From Kosakonia pseudosacchari (GTDB taxonomy: Bacteria > Pseudomonadota > Gammaproteobacteria > Enterobacterales > Enterobacteriaceae), in NCBI RefSeq assembly GCF_900184035.1, contig NZ_FXWP01000013.1, positions 186,001-250,000 on the forward strand: a DNA stretch of 64,000 nucleotides. The letters run 5' to 3'. Position numbers and translations under genes: made by a program. This document shows positions 1-9,910 of the stretch, one piece after another. Every line of letters begins with the position of its first letter. Positions within the stretch are counted from its first letter, which is position 1. The notes under the pieces were generated by a model, which was not told where the DNA came from, did no database searches, and worked only from the letters and a program-made list of their open reading frames with translations.

Positions 1-348
1 TCGCCGAAAAAGGCCATTGCGCAGTGGCTGGCGCGTTCAGCGGAGATTTTAACGCGTTGCGATTTGCCGCACGGCTGCATGGTGACGCTTTCCGCTGTCG
101 CCAGCGAAGGCAATGAGCGTCTCGGCGAGCGGGTGCGGCAGTTGCGTGACGGTGGGATTGCGCAGTTAAAAGCGCGCCTGAGCGAAGCACAAGAACGCGG
201 TGAGTTGCCTGCGGCGACCGATATCGACGCGCTGACCCGGTTGTATGTCAGCATCCAGCAGGGGATGTCGATTCAGGCGCGCGACGGCGCAAGCCGGGAA
301 ACACTGCTCGGCATCGCGCGGATGGCAATGGGGTTGTGGCCTGCATAA
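1..348 (+). CDS. TetR/AcrR-family regulator, C-terminal part
   Basis: The window opens inside this gene; the reading frame is open from base 1 and stops at TAA 346-348, so about 115 C-terminal residues are present and the N-terminal helix-turn-helix is outside. The visible part is helical: a segment reading HGCMVTLSAVASEGNERL, then a helix rich in Arg and Glu, then ATDIDALTRLYVSIQQGMSIQARDG. This is the pattern of the TetR C-terminal ligand and dimer domain (conserved 'ADA..LA.ll.a...G...A..G'). The effector and targets cannot be told from this fragment. It runs towards the toxin-antitoxin pair, which is on the other strand. Confidence 0.7.
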   Translation, partial: SPKKAIAQWLARSAEILTRCDLPHGCMVTLSAVASEGNERLGERVRQLRDGGIAQLKARLSEAQERGELPAATDIDALTRLYVSIQQGMSIQARDGASRETLLGIARMAMGLWPA

Positions 349-375
349 TCCCGAAAAGGGTCTCCGGGGATGGGC

Positions 376-651
376 TTATCGATCTTCTTTGGTGTGCCAG
401 ACACGCAAAATAATGATACGGGTGTCGGTCAGCTCGTAAATCATCTCGTAGCTACCGACAAATAACGAGCGGACGTCACGCGGCGAGAATGCGTCATCCG
501 CCGGGCCTATTTGCGGATGCAGTAACAGCATTTCTGGCGCATCGGCAAGCATCGCGACGACCTTTCGCGCCGCTTCGGGATTTTTCAGAAATAAAAACCG
601 GGATAATCTTTCGATATCCTGTAATGCAAGCAGCGTCCATTCTAATTGCAT
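376..651 (-). CDS. RelE/ParE-type toxin of a type II toxin-antitoxin pair
   Basis: A 91-residue basic protein with the ParE/RelE fold pattern: an N-terminal beta strand and helices (MQLEWTLLALQDIERLSRFL), a middle region with HPQIGPADD, then the closing strands RSLFVGSYEMIYELTDTRI and ILRVWHTKEDR. The final 'I.RVWH..E.R' is typical of ParE toxins, which poison DNA gyrase; RelE members instead cut mRNA on the ribosome, and the sequence does not decide between them. It follows its antitoxin gene by nine bases, so the two are one transcript, the usual antitoxin-first order. Confidence 0.85.
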   Translation of the reverse strand: MQLEWTLLALQDIERLSRFLFLKNPEAARKVVAMLADAPEMLLLHPQIGPADDAFSPRDVRSLFVGSYEMIYELTDTRIIILRVWHTKEDR

Positions 652-660
652 GAAAAATAC

Positions 661-933
661 CTATTTTCGGGGCGTTGGTAAGGGAAGTGGATTAGCCGTC
701 CCCAGGCTTTTAAGCCAATTTGTGGCTTCTGCATTACTGAGCGTTTCACCACGCTCTACAGCCTCCAGCCCTTGCTGGATCATCGATTGTCGCAACTCCG
801 CGCGCTCGACATATTCTGCCAGCGCACGCTTGATTATCCAGCCGCGCGAGCGCTCGCTACTTTCTGCGAGTAAATCAACTTTCTGCGCGAGTTCAATTGG
901 GACGTGCGCGGTTAGCACTTTGGTCTCAGGCAT
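661..933 (-). CDS. CopG/ParD-type ribbon-helix-helix antitoxin
   Basis: A 90-residue protein starting with a beta strand (KVLTAHVPIELAQKVDLLA) followed by two helices containing ERSRGWIIKRALAEYVER, the ribbon-helix-helix DNA-binding pattern of CopG-type antitoxins. The tail (SNAEATNWLKSLGTA) is likely the flexible toxin-binding part. It would neutralise the ParE-like product of the next gene and autoregulate the operon. The start ATG at 931-933 lies just after a short AT-rich promoter stretch that also holds a small palindrome. Confidence 0.85.
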   Translation of the reverse strand: MPETKVLTAHVPIELAQKVDLLAESSERSRGWIIKRALAEYVERAELRQSMIQQGLEAVERGETLSNAEATNWLKSLGTANPLPLPTPRK

Positions 934-953
934 GTCGTCACCTTAAGCGATGT

Positions 954-968
954 GATTTTTTAAAAATC
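954..968. promoter_or_regulatory. Candidate operator of the ParE/CopG-type pair
   Basis: A 15-base palindrome with 7-base arms (GATTTTT, T, AAAAATC) lies 21 bases upstream of the antitoxin start, between that gene and betT's terminator. Autoregulation by the ribbon-helix-helix antitoxin is usual for such pairs. The AT-only core makes chance occurrence possible. Confidence 0.35.
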
Positions 969-1003
969 GTAGCGATTAGGTTGGCGAATTTCAATTCTTT
1001 TGC

Positions 1004-1030
1004 AAGAAAAAACAGGCCACCGACGTGGCC
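1004..1030 (-). terminator. Rho-independent terminator of betT
   Basis: Read on the minus strand, GGCCAC, loop GTCG, GTGGCC is followed by TG and a run of six T. It starts eight bases after the betT stop codon. Confidence 0.85.
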
Positions 1031-1037
1031 CGTTTGT

Positions 1038-3068
1038 TTATGGTTGTGGAAAGACGATGTTATTACCCGGTGCTTCACGGTGCAGATGGATAAAGTTCAG
1101 GTGGCGCTCATACTGATCCAGTATGTCGATGATCACCTGCTCTTTGTTGTAATCCATCAAATCATTGCCCTGGCTGCCCTCCAGCAGGAAGGTTTCCAGG
1201 CGGAAGTAGTGCGATTTCCCGCTGCGTGCGCGGTAGGTAAAACCGGGTACGGAGTATTGCTGCGGCCATACCTGATAGACAAAATCTTGCTCCTCGCCGA
1301 GATGGACTCGCAGATCCAGGTGGCCCAGCGGCTGGCCTTCCTCCGGCGCGACCTTTTCAAGCGATACGCGTCCACCGCGCAGTTCCAGCTCTTTTGCCAC
1401 ATCCTGCATCGCCGGGTAAATCACCGTTTCCATCATCTGCCGGGTGTAATGCGTACCCGGATAATTCATTAGCCGCGAGAGGCGTTTTTTCCAGCTCAGA
1501 CGGTCGTTGCTCGCCGGAATATAAGGCGCGGTTTCGCGACTGGCGCTGGCGCGACGGTGATCTTCCACCTTCAGGGATTTATACAGCCCGGCCATAATAA
1601 AGAAGATCACAAAACTGAACGGTAAGCCCATGATGACCGTAGTGTTTTGCAGGGCGGAAATGCCGTTGGTCATCAGCATACCCATAGTCAGCACACCGAT
1701 GGCGACCGACCAGAAAATCCGCAGCCAGTTTGGCGCATCGCTATTGATATCTTTCAGCTTCGAGGTGAAGTTACCCAGTACCAGCGAGCCAGAATCCGCC
1801 GAGGTGACATAAAACAGCAGGCCGGTAATGGTGGCGACAGAAGCGCTGAGTTTAAACGCCGGGTACTGCGCCAGCAGGCTGTAGAAACCGCGTTCAGCGT
1901 GGGAGATAACCTCCTGGGCGAATCCCGCATCACCGTGAATAATTTCATACAGCGCGGCATTACCAAACACTGACAGCCACAGCAGGGTGAAGGTAAACGG
2001 AATGATCAGCGTGCCGAGCACGAACTCACGAATGGTGCGCCCGCGAGAAATCCGCGCGAGGAACAGCCCGACAAACGGCGACCACGCCACCCACCAGGCC
2101 CAGAAGAAGAGGGTCCAGCTGTTCATCCACTGCGTCGGGCGATCAAACGCGAAGGTGTTCAGCGTCATGCCCATAAAGCGGTTGATGTAATCGCCGACGT
2201 TGAGCACCAGCGCGTTGAGCAGGAAATCGGTCTTGCCCATAAACAGCACAAACAGAATCAGCCCGAGCGCCAGCGCCACGTTCAGTTCCGAAAGAATGCG
2301 GATACCTTTATCCACACCGGAAGTGACCGAGATGGTGGCGATCACCACCGACAGCACAATCAGCGCCATCTGCGCGGTTAGCCCTTCCGGCACATCGAAC
2401 AGCACTTTTAAACCGTAATTAAGCTGCACCACGCCAATGCCAAGTGTGGTGGCGATACCAAAAATAGTGCCGATCACCGCGGCAATGTCCACCGTGTGAC
2501 CAATCGGGCCGTTAATGCGTTTGCCGAAAATAGGGTAGAGCGCCGAACGAATCGTGAGCGGCAAATTATAGCGGTAGCTAAAGTAGCCCAGCGCAATGCC
2601 CATCAGCGCATACATCGACCAGCCGGTTAACCCGTAATGGAACAGCGTCCACACCATCGCCTGGCGTGCGGCTTCCATCGTCTGGCCTGCGCCTTCCGGC
2701 GGCTGCATATATTGCGTGACCGGCTCCGCGACGGAGAAGAACATCAGGTCGATACCAATCCCGGCGGCAAACAGCATCGCCGACCAGCTTAATAAGCTGA
2801 ACTCCGGCTTGGACTGTTCCGGCCCGAGCTTGATAGCCCCGTAACGCGAACAGGCCATATAAATCACGAACACGATATAGAGCGTGGCGGCCAGCATGTA
2901 ATACCAGCCAAAGGTGGATGACACCCAGTTTACGGTGGTCTGGATCCAGGCCGCGGCTAAATCGCTGTACAAAATGGTGACCAGTGAAAATGTCAGAATC
3001 AGTCCGGCAGAGGTGTAAAACACCACGGGATTGATTCTGTCTTTTTCACTGGCAGGTGGATTAATCAT
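1038..3068 (-). CDS. betT: High-affinity choline transporter BetT (BCCT family)
   Basis: Inner-membrane, proton-driven choline uptake protein of the betaine/carnitine/choline transporter family, 676 residues (E. coli BetT 677). About twelve hydrophobic helices fill the first 510 residues; the family's tryptophan-rich segment is visible around residues 325-345 (FFWAWWVAWSPFVGLFLARI). The last 160 residues are hydrophilic and include LEKVAPEEGQPLGHLDLRVH, the long cytoplasmic tail that in E. coli BetT senses osmotic stress. It is divergent from betIBA across a 239-base control region, as in E. coli. Imported choline is the substrate of BetA and BetB next door. Confidence 0.96.
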   Translation of the reverse strand: MINPPASEKDRINPVVFYTSAGLILTFSLVTILYSDLAAAWIQTTVNWVSSTFGWYYMLAATLYIVFVIYMACSRYGAIKLGPEQSKPEFSLLSWSAMLFAAGIGIDLMFFSVAEPVTQYMQPPEGAGQTMEAARQAMVWTLFHYGLTGWSMYALMGIALGYFSYRYNLPLTIRSALYPIFGKRINGPIGHTVDIAAVIGTIFGIATTLGIGVVQLNYGLKVLFDVPEGLTAQMALIVLSVVIATISVTSGVDKGIRILSELNVALALGLILFVLFMGKTDFLLNALVLNVGDYINRFMGMTLNTFAFDRPTQWMNSWTLFFWAWWVAWSPFVGLFLARISRGRTIREFVLGTLIIPFTFTLLWLSVFGNAALYEIIHGDAGFAQEVISHAERGFYSLLAQYPAFKLSASVATITGLLFYVTSADSGSLVLGNFTSKLKDINSDAPNWLRIFWSVAIGVLTMGMLMTNGISALQNTTVIMGLPFSFVIFFIMAGLYKSLKVEDHRRASASRETAPYIPASNDRLSWKKRLSRLMNYPGTHYTRQMMETVIYPAMQDVAKELELRGGRVSLEKVAPEEGQPLGHLDLRVHLGEEQDFVYQVWPQQYSVPGFTYRARSGKSHYFRLETFLLEGSQGNDLMDYNKEQVIIDILDQYERHLNFIHLHREAPGNNIVFPQP

Positions 3069-3246
3069 CGGTTACCTCTGGTTAATTTCCTGTAATTTTT
3101 CAAAGAATTAAATTCAAAATATCGGTTGTTTTCTCGTGCTTGTCCCTCGTTTTTCTCGCGGTTTGCTTCGCCCTGTTCAGCTTATACATTCCCGCTTCGT
3201 TTACTTAACAATTGAAGCACAACATCCTAACAAAATCTTTTTTTAT

Positions 3247-3260
3247 ATTGAACGTGCAAT
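3247..3260. promoter_or_regulatory. BetI operator in the betT-betIBA control region
   Basis: ATTGAACGTGCAAT is a near-perfect palindrome (one mismatched pair) in the 239-base space between betT and betI. The core agrees with the ATTGAACGT-type dyad reported for BetI sites in E. coli and Vibrio (from memory of that literature). Position, divergent genes and the BetI gene alongside support it. AT-rich sequence around it (3195-3290) should hold both promoters. The rest of 3069-3246 shows no gene. Confidence 0.7.
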
Positions 3261-3307
3261 CAAAAAAAGATTAAATAAGGCCCTTACATTGTGGTGGAGA
3301 TGGAGCC

Positions 3308-3904
3308 ATGCCAAAGGTGGGAATGCAGCCGATACGCCGTCGGCAGCTGATTGATGCGACCCTGAGTACCATTAACGAAGTGGGCATTAACGACGCCACG
3401 ATTGCGCAGATTGCGCGCCGCGCTGGCGTATCGACCGGCATCATCAGCCACTACTTCAGGGACAAAAATGGTCTGCTGGAAGCGACCATGCGCGACATCA
3501 CCCGCCAGTTACGCGACGCCGTGGCACAGCGGTTAAAACCGCTCGCGCAGGCCAGTACCGAAACGCGTTTGCTGGCGATTGTCGAAGGCAATTTTGATGA
3601 CAGCCAGGTACACAGCGCGGCGATGAAAGCCTGGCTCGATTTCTGGGCCAGCAGCATGCATCAGCCGCAGCTTGGCCGCCTGGAGCGCGTGAGCAGCCGC
3701 CGTCTGTTTTCGACACTGGCGGCGGAGTTTCGCCGCGATCTGCCGCGCGAACAGGCACGGCTGGCGGCGCATGGCCTTGCCTCGCTGATCGATGGCCTCT
3801 GGCTTCGCGCGGCGCTGAGCGGCAAGCCGTTTAATCTGGACATTGCCAGAACGCTCACCACCCAATTCATTCGCCAGCAACTGGCTGGCGCGACGAATCA
3901 CTGA
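3308..3904 (+). CDS. betI: Choline-responsive repressor BetI
   Basis: TetR-family repressor of 198 residues (E. coli 195) that represses betT and betIBA until choline is present. The helix-turn-helix lies near residues 26-52 ([19 protein letters not shown]). The rest is the helical ligand and dimer domain. The ATG at 3308 is preceded by TGGAGAT, a fair ribosome site; an upstream in-frame extension lacks homology-like character. It is the first gene of betIBA, with 12 bases to betB containing GAAGGAGG. Confidence 0.95.
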   Translation: MPKVGMQPIRRRQLIDATLSTINEVGINDATIAQIARRAGVSTGIISHYFRDKNGLLEATMRDITRQLRDAVAQRLKPLAQASTETRLLAIVEGNFDDSQVHSAAMKAWLDFWASSMHQPQLGRLERVSSRRLFSTLAAEFRRDLPREQARLAAHGLASLIDGLWLRAALSGKPFNLDIARTLTTQFIRQQLAGATNH

Positions 3905-3916
3905 GAAGGAGGAAGT

Positions 3917-5389
3917 ATGTCCCGATTCGCAGAACAGCAGCTTTATATCGATGGTCAATACGTCCCGGCTGCGGCGGGTAACACATTCCAGACCATTAAC
4001 CCGGCGAACGGCGAGGTGCTGGCCGACGTCCACGAAGCCGGGCAGGCCGATGTTGATCGCGCCGTTGCCAGTGCGCAAAAAGGGCAGAAAATCTGGGCGG
4101 CGATGACCGCGATGGAACGTTCGCGCATCCTGCGCCGCGCCGTGGATATTCTGCGTGAACGCAATGACGAACTGGCGGCGCTGGAAACGCTGGACACCGG
4201 TAAACCGCTGAGCGAAACCCAGGCTGTTGATATCGTCACCGGCGCGGATGTGCTGGAGTATTACGCGGGGCTTATCCCCTCGCTTGAAGGGCAGCAAATT
4301 CCGCTGCGTGACACCTCGTTTGTCTACACCCGCCGCGAACCGCTTGGCGTGATCGCCGGGATTGGCGCGTGGAACTACCCGATTCAGATAGCGCTGTGGA
4401 AATCCGCACCTGCTTTGGCGGCTGGTAACGCCATGATCTTTAAACCGAGCGAAGTCACGCCGCTCACCGCGCTGAAACTGGCGGAGATTTACAGCGAAGC
4501 TGGCGTGCCGGACGGCGTATTTAACGTGCTGAACGGCAGCGGTGCGGTAACCGGCCAGTTGCTGACTGACCATCCGGGCATCGCCAAAGTCTCTTTCACC
4601 GGCGGTGTTGCCAGCGGTAAGAAAGTGATGGCCAATGCCGCCGGATCGACGCTGAAAGACGTCACTATGGAACTGGGCGGCAAGTCGCCGCTGATTATCT
4701 TTGACGACGCGGATCTCGACCTTGCCGCCGATATCGCCATGATGGCGAACTTCTACAGCTCCGGCCAGGTGTGCACCAACGGCACCCGGGTGTTTATTCC
4801 GGCGGCATTGCAGAGCGCGTTTGAAGCGAAAATCGTCGAGCGCGTGGCACGCATTAAAGCGGGCGATGTTAACGATCTGAATACCAATTTCGGGCCGCTG
4901 GTCAGCTTTGCGCATCGCGACAACGTGATGCGCTATATCGAATCCGGCATCAACGAAGGCGCGCGCCTGCTGTGCGGCGGTAAACGTCTTACCGGTGGCG
5001 ATTTCGATAACGGTGCATGGGTAGAACCCACCGTGTTCACCGATTGCCGCGATGAGATGACCATCGTGCGCGAAGAGATCTTCGGGCCGGTGATGTCGAT
5101 TCTCACCTATGAAAGTGAAGAAGAAGCGGTGCGCCGCGCCAACGCCACCGATTACGGCCTGGCGGCGGGTATTGTGACGCAGGATCTTAATCGCGCGCAC
5201 CGCGTTATTCACCAGATTGAAGCCGGAATTTGCTGGATCAACACCTGGGGCGAATCCGCCGCCGAAATGCCGGTGGGCGGCTACAAGCACTCTGGCGTGG
5301 GGCGCGAAAATGGCCTGATGACGTTGCAAAACTACACCCAGGTCAAATCCGTCCAGCTTGAGCTGAGCCGTTTTCAGTCCGTATTTTGA
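3917..5389 (+). CDS. betB: Betaine aldehyde dehydrogenase BetB
   Basis: NAD(P)-dependent oxidation of betaine aldehyde to glycine betaine in the cytoplasm. Length 490 residues, equal to E. coli BetB. Aldehyde dehydrogenase hallmarks: [19 protein letters not shown] for cofactor binding near residue 150, [10 protein letters not shown] with the general-base Glu near 252, and [14 protein letters not shown] with the catalytic Cys near 286. It follows betI by 12 bases and precedes betA by 27, a single operon. The strong ribosome site AGGAGG sits seven bases before ATG. Confidence 0.97.
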   Translation: MSRFAEQQLYIDGQYVPAAAGNTFQTINPANGEVLADVHEAGQADVDRAVASAQKGQKIWAAMTAMERSRILRRAVDILRERNDELAALETLDTGKPLSETQAVDIVTGADVLEYYAGLIPSLEGQQIPLRDTSFVYTRREPLGVIAGIGAWNYPIQIALWKSAPALAAGNAMIFKPSEVTPLTALKLAEIYSEAGVPDGVFNVLNGSGAVTGQLLTDHPGIAKVSFTGGVASGKKVMANAAGSTLKDVTMELGGKSPLIIFDDADLDLAADIAMMANFYSSGQVCTNGTRVFIPAALQSAFEAKIVERVARIKAGDVNDLNTNFGPLVSFAHRDNVMRYIESGINEGARLLCGGKRLTGGDFDNGAWVEPTVFTDCRDEMTIVREEIFGPVMSILTYESEEEAVRRANATDYGLAAGIVTQDLNRAHRVIHQIEAGICWINTWGESAAEMPVGGYKHSGVGRENGLMTLQNYTQVKSVQLELSRFQSVF

Positions 5390-5416
5390 AAAAAGTTTTA
5401 ACCTGAGGAGCGACGA

Positions 5417-7096
5417 ATGGAATTTGATTACATCATCATTGGAGCCGGATCCGCAGGGAACGTTTTGGCAACAAGACTGACCGAAGACAGCGATGTCAAT
5501 GTGCTGCTGCTGGAAGCGGGCGGTCCCGATTACCGCTTTGATTTTCGTACGCAAATGCCTGCGGCGCTGGCTTACCCGCTGCAAGGCAAACGCTACAACT
5601 GGGCCTATGAAACCGAACCTGAGCCGCACATGAACAACCGCCGCATGGAGTGCGGGCGCGGCAAAGGGCTGGGCGGTTCATCGTTGATTAATGGCATGTG
5701 CTATATCCGTGGTAACGCGATGGATCTTGATAACTGGGCGCAGCAGCCGGGGCTTGAGCACTGGAGTTATCTCGATTGCCTGCCTTATTACCGTAAATCG
5801 GAAACGCGCGATATCGGCGCCAACGATTACCATGGCGGCGACGGCCCGGTCAGCATCACCACCTGTAAACCGGGCAATAACCCGCTGTTTGCCGCGATGA
5901 TCGAAGCGGGCGTGCAGGCTGGTTATCCGCGCACTGACGATCTGAATGGTTACCAACAGGAAGGGTTTGGCCCGATGGATCGTTTTGTTACGCCAAAAGG
6001 CCGCCGCTCCAGCACCGCGCGCGGCTATCTCGATATGGCGAAAACGCGGCCGAACCTGAAAATCATTACCCATGCCACCACCGATCGCATCCTGTTTGAA
6101 GGCAAACGCGCAATCGGCGTGGCCTATTTGCACGGTGCCAGCGACACGCTGCATGAAGTGCATGCGCGCCGGGAAGTGTTGCTGTGCGCCGGTGCGATTG
6201 CTTCGCCGCAAATTTTGCAGCGCTCCGGTGTCGGTGCCGCCGAGCTGCTCAGGCAATTTGATATCCCAGTGGTACATGATTTACCGGGCGTCGGCGAAAA
6301 CTTGCAGGATCACCTGGAAATGTACCTGCAATACGAGTGCAAAGAGCCGGTGTCGCTCTACCCGGCGCTGAAGTGGTGGAACCAGCCGAAAATCGGCGCG
6401 GAGTGGCTGTTTAACGGCACCGGGATTGGTGCCAGCAACCAGTTCGAGGGCGGCGGGTTTATCCGCAGCCGCGACGAGTTCGCCTGGCCGAACATTCAGT
6501 ACCACTTCCTGCCGGTGGCGATTAACTACAACGGCTCGAATGCGGTGGAAGCGCACGGCTTCCAGTGCCATGTGGGTTCCATGCGCTCGCCAAGCCGGGG
6601 TTTTGTGCGCCTGAAATCGCGCGATCCGCATCAGCATCCGGCCATCCAGTTTAACTACATGGCGCATGAACAGGACTGGCACGAGTTCCGCGATGCGATC
6701 CGAATTACCCGGCAGATCATCAACCAGCCGGCGCTGGATAAATATCGCGGGCGGGAAATCAGCCCCGGCATTGAATGTCAGAGCGATGAGCAACTGGATG
6801 AGTTTGTGCGTAACCACGCGGAAACCGCCTATCACCCGTGCGGCACCTGCAAAATGGGCAGCGACGAGATGGCGGTGGTCGATGGCGAAGGGCGCGTACA
6901 CGGGCTGCAAGCCCTGCGCGTGGTCGATGCGTCGATCATGCCGCTGATCATCACCGGTAATCTCAACGCCACCACCATTATGATTGGTGAGAAGATTGCC
7001 GATAACATCCGTGGCCGTACGCCGCTGCCGCCTAGCAACGCGACGTATTTCGTGGCGGGCGATCGCCCGGTTCGCGGCGAGCCTGTTCGGGCGTAA
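5417..7096 (+). CDS. betA: Choline dehydrogenase BetA (GMC oxidoreductase)
   Basis: FAD enzyme that oxidises choline to betaine aldehyde, membrane-associated, feeding BetB. Length 559 residues (E. coli 556). The FAD-binding motif [12 protein letters not shown] is at residues 7-18, GMC signature 1 ([19 protein letters not shown]) near 85-105, signature 2 ([15 protein letters not shown]) near 258-272, and the active-site His in [10 protein letters not shown] near 475. Last gene of betIBA. The C-terminal tail ends in a basic [10 protein letters not shown]. Confidence 0.97.
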   Translation: MEFDYIIIGAGSAGNVLATRLTEDSDVNVLLLEAGGPDYRFDFRTQMPAALAYPLQGKRYNWAYETEPEPHMNNRRMECGRGKGLGGSSLINGMCYIRGNAMDLDNWAQQPGLEHWSYLDCLPYYRKSETRDIGANDYHGGDGPVSITTCKPGNNPLFAAMIEAGVQAGYPRTDDLNGYQQEGFGPMDRFVTPKGRRSSTARGYLDMAKTRPNLKIITHATTDRILFEGKRAIGVAYLHGASDTLHEVHARREVLLCAGAIASPQILQRSGVGAAELLRQFDIPVVHDLPGVGENLQDHLEMYLQYECKEPVSLYPALKWWNQPKIGAEWLFNGTGIGASNQFEGGGFIRSRDEFAWPNIQYHFLPVAINYNGSNAVEAHGFQCHVGSMRSPSRGFVRLKSRDPHQHPAIQFNYMAHEQDWHEFRDAIRITRQIINQPALDKYRGREISPGIECQSDEQLDEFVRNHAETAYHPCGTCKMGSDEMAVVDGEGRVHGLQALRVVDASIMPLIITGNLNATTIMIGEKIADNIRGRTPLPPSNATYFVAGDRPVRGEPVRA

Positions 7097-7102
7097 AAGA
7101 GA

Positions 7103-7136
7103 ATGCCGCCGGTAAGTTGTCGCTTATCGGCGGCAT
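7103..7136. terminator. Hairpin between convergent betA and hcxA
   Basis: A 14-base stem with one G-T pair (ATGCCGCCGGTAAG pairing with CTTATCGGCGGCAT, loop TTGTCG). It has no T run, so it may be a REP-like or protective stem rather than a simple intrinsic terminator. Confidence 0.55.
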
Positions 7137-7156
7137 GAAACAGAGCGTACTTATCA

Positions 7157-8245
7157 TCAGCGCGACAGCGCTTCCACTTTTTCAAACGCCGCGCGCAGCG
7201 TATCGGCGGAGAGTTCCACCGGCAGGTAGTGGATCGACTCCACCGGGCGCAGCGTGTGGGCAATCACCTTATCCAGCTCCGCGCGGTTATTAATGTCCAC
7301 CTCCAGTGCCGCCAGTGTGGTCGGCAGGTTGAAGCGCTGATAGGCGGCAATCAACTGCGCCAACACATCATCCTGACCGAGCAGGGCGCTTTGCACCAGA
7401 ATGCCATACGCCACTTTGGTGCCGTGCAGGAATTTCTCCGTTTGCGGCAGCACCGTTAAACCGTTATGTACCGCATGCGCGGCGGCGACGCGGGTGTAAC
7501 GCTCGCCGAGGCCGCCAACCATCCCGCCACCGGCAATAATCGCATCCACGACATCGCGAAACGCCTGGCTCAGTTCGCCGCGCTGCTGGTCGGCAAGGGC
7601 TTGTTCACTGCTTTCCAGCAACACATCGCGGATTGCCAGCGCGCCATTGATCCCCAGCCGCACGGTGAGCGGCAGCGTTTGCGGCTGCGGGGCTAACACG
7701 ACCGCTTCGTACCATTTCGCCAGCGTATCGCCGATGCCCGCCAGTAAATATTCCGCAGGCGCATTAAGGATGATTTGCGGTTCCACCAGCACCAGAAAAT
7801 TGGCGTCATCGAAAATTTCAAAGTGCAGCGCCTGGCCGGCATCGTTATACCAGACCGACAGCGGCGTCCATGCCGCGCAGGTGGCGGCGATGGTCGGAAT
7901 GGCAACCACCGGCAAACCGAGACGGCGCGCCACCGCTTTGGCGGTATCCAGCAGTGCGCCACCGCCAAGCCCAATCACCACAGCGCGATCGTCGCCCGCT
8001 TGCTGCGCCAGCGCGTTCACATCGTGCTCGCTACAGTGCCCTTTAAACACAATGTGTTTCGCGCCTGGCGCGTTAAACCCTTGCGGCAGAAACGCTTTTG
8101 CCCCGGCAAAGGCGCGTTCGCCATAAATCCATACCGCGCGGGTCAGTTGTTCTTCCGTGTAGAAATCGTGCAACCGCGCGAGGCTACCGGTGTGGGAAAA
8201 GTAGTTCGCCGGGCCGGGTACGACGCGGATATCAGTGCTGCTCAT
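7157..8245 (-). CDS. hcxA: Hydroxycarboxylate dehydrogenase HcxA (YbdH)
   Basis: Metal-dependent alcohol dehydrogenase of the GldA branch, 362 residues, the length of E. coli YbdH/HcxA. Visible motifs: nucleotide site GLGGGALLDTAKAVA near residue 92, and metal ligands in GIGDTLAKWYE, AHAVHNGL and FLHGTKVAYG. The E. coli enzyme reduces 2-oxo acids such as 2-oxobutyrate and 2-oxoglutarate with NADPH. In E. coli it is divergent from mtnE (ybdL); here it is divergent from a sugar-type ABC importer and mtnE lies 41 kb away. A salvage-related 2-oxo acid is a possible substrate (inference). Confidence 0.9.
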   Translation of the reverse strand: MSSTDIRVVPGPANYFSHTGSLARLHDFYTEEQLTRAVWIYGERAFAGAKAFLPQGFNAPGAKHIVFKGHCSEHDVNALAQQAGDDRAVVIGLGGGALLDTAKAVARRLGLPVVAIPTIAATCAAWTPLSVWYNDAGQALHFEIFDDANFLVLVEPQIILNAPAEYLLAGIGDTLAKWYEAVVLAPQPQTLPLTVRLGINGALAIRDVLLESSEQALADQQRGELSQAFRDVVDAIIAGGGMVGGLGERYTRVAAAHAVHNGLTVLPQTEKFLHGTKVAYGILVQSALLGQDDVLAQLIAAYQRFNLPTTLAALEVDINNRAELDKVIAHTLRPVESIHYLPVELSADTLRAAFEKVEALSR

Positions 8246-8280
8246 GTGTTGTGTCCTTGTGCGTGATCGCTAACCCGATG

Positions 8281-8304
8281 TTATGTCTGGACATCCGGAT
8301 GGCT
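8281..8304. promoter_or_regulatory. Candidate MetJ operator between hcxA and the ABC importer
   Basis: Three consecutive 8-base units, TTATGTCT, GGACATCC and GGATGGCT, each match the MetJ box AGACGTCT at five of eight bases in register. MetJ binds two or more tandem imperfect boxes. The site is in the divergent promoter region, where E. coli has the hcxA-mtnE control region. Each single unit is weak, so this needs a matrix score. Confidence 0.4.
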
Positions 8305-8407
8305 AATAATATTTCGCTTTATCTTATGCATTTTCTGTCGTTGCCAGTCAAGCGAGGCTGTGAAAAATTCGTTAAATCAATCTATTAATTGCAGGAACAG
8401 CGTGCGT

Positions 8408-9910
8408 ATGAGCAGTAACCACCTCGAAATGCGCGGCATTAGCCTGGCCTTTGGCGGCTTTAAGGCGCTGTCGCATGTGGATTTCACCCTGCGCGGCGGT
8501 TCGGTGCATGCCTTAACCGGCGCGAACGGCGCGGGGAAATCGACGCTGATGGCGGTGCTGTGCGGCACATACGACCATTACGAAGGCGAAATCGCCATCA
8601 ACAACCAGGCGGTGTCGATTCGCACCCCGCGCGATGCCAAACAGTTCGGCATCCATCTGGTGCAGCAGGAAGTCGATGTAGCGCTGATCCCAGGTTTAAG
8701 CATCGCCGAAAATATCATGCTCGATAAGCTGGCGGATGCCGGGCACCGCTTTCACTGGGGTGATGTTCGTAACCGGGCGCGTGAGGCGCTGGCGCAACTT
8801 GACGTCACGCTTGATGTGAAACGCCCGATTGATAGCTGCACGCTGGCAGAGAAACAGCAGATTTTGCTGGCGCGCGCGCTGTCGCACCACTGCCGTTTTT
8901 TAATTCTTGATGAACCCACCGCGCCGCTCGACCAGCACGAAAGTGAGCGCTTGTTCACCGTGGTTAAGCGCCTGCAACAGCAGGGCATTGGCGTGGTGTT
9001 TATCTCGCATCGCATCCATGAGCTGAAAGCCATCTGCGACACCTTAACGGTGCTGCGCGACGGCAAATTAATTGAATCTGGCCCAATGCGCGAGCTGAGC
9101 GGTGAAGAGATTGTCGAGAAGATGCTCGGCCATGAACTGAGCGATATCTACCCACCTGCGCGCCCGCCGCACAGCGAAGAGGTGCTGTTAAGCATTGACG
9201 GTTTGCATGACGAAGGGCTGCTGAAAGATATCTCGTTACGCCTGCGCAAAGGGGAGATTCTGGGCATTGCCGGGCTGGCGGGAGCCGGAAAAACCGAGCT
9301 ATGCAAAGCCCTGTTCGGCGCAAGCAAAAGCCGTATTAATCGTGGCGAGCTAAACAGCCAGCCGTGGCGCCCGCGCGATCCGGCCGATTCCGTGATGCGC
9401 GGGCTGGCGCTGGTGCCGGAGGAGCGGCGCAAAGAGGGCATTTTTATTGATGAGCCGGTGAGCATGAATTTGTCGATCAGCGCGGATAACAGTTTCTCGC
9501 GCTGGGGATTTTTTGCGCATCGCCAGGCCTGGCGCTGGGCGCAGGAAGTGATTGCCCGCGTTGGCGTGCGCACCAGCGGGCCAGGGCAGACGCTGCGCCG
9601 CCTTTCCGGCGGCAATCAGCAGAAAGTGGCGATTGGCAAATGGCTACGCGGTAACGCCAATGTGGTGATTTTTGATGAACCAACCAAAGGCGTGGACGTG
9701 AAAGCGAAAACCGACCTGTTCCAGTTGATTGACGGGCTGGCGCGCGAAGGCAAAGGGGTGATTTACGCCTCGGGCGAATTCGCCGAACTGGTGGGGTTGT
9801 GTGATCGGATTTGTGTGCTGTGGGATGGGCGCATTGTTGCGGAAGTGCAGGGCGAGGATGCCCGCGAAGAGACGCTTCTTTATTATTCCACCGGAGGAAC
9901 GGCGCCGTGA
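8408..9910 (+). CDS. Sugar-type ABC importer, duplicated ATP-binding subunit
   Basis: A 500-residue RbsA/MglA-type ATPase with two nucleotide-binding halves. The first has Walker A GANGAGKST near residue 38 and Walker B FLILDEPTAPLD; the second has a variant P-loop GLAGAGKTEL near 290, signature LSGGNQQKVAIGKWL near 400 and VVIFDEPTKGVDV. I chose ATG 8408 because AGGA lies 11 bases upstream and the protein then begins MSSNHLEMRG; an in-frame start at 8360 would add 16 unlikely residues. First gene of a four-gene operon with permease, binding protein and LVIVD protein. Substrate unknown; position beside mtnK and mtnA suggests methylthioribose (inference). Confidence 0.92.
   Translation: MSSNHLEMRGISLAFGGFKALSHVDFTLRGGSVHALTGANGAGKSTLMAVLCGTYDHYEGEIAINNQAVSIRTPRDAKQFGIHLVQQEVDVALIPGLSIAENIMLDKLADAGHRFHWGDVRNRAREALAQLDVTLDVKRPIDSCTLAEKQQILLARALSHHCRFLILDEPTAPLDQHESERLFTVVKRLQQQGIGVVFISHRIHELKAICDTLTVLRDGKLIESGPMRELSGEEIVEKMLGHELSDIYPPARPPHSEEVLLSIDGLHDEGLLKDISLRLRKGEILGIAGLAGAGKTELCKALFGASKSRINRGELNSQPWRPRDPADSVMRGLALVPEERRKEGIFIDEPVSMNLSISADNSFSRWGFFAHRQAWRWAQEVIARVGVRTSGPGQTLRRLSGGNQQKVAIGKWLRGNANVVIFDEPTKGVDVKAKTDLFQLIDGLAREGKGVIYASGEFAELVGLCDRICVLWDGRIVAEVQGEDAREETLLYYSTGGTAP

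Noticed and set aside
3533-5629. 698-residue open frame on the minus strand across betB and betA start
   Set aside because: It is the antisense of betI, betB and betA, which carry clear catalytic motifs; its His/Arg/Gln-rich content is typical of a GC-rich shadow frame.
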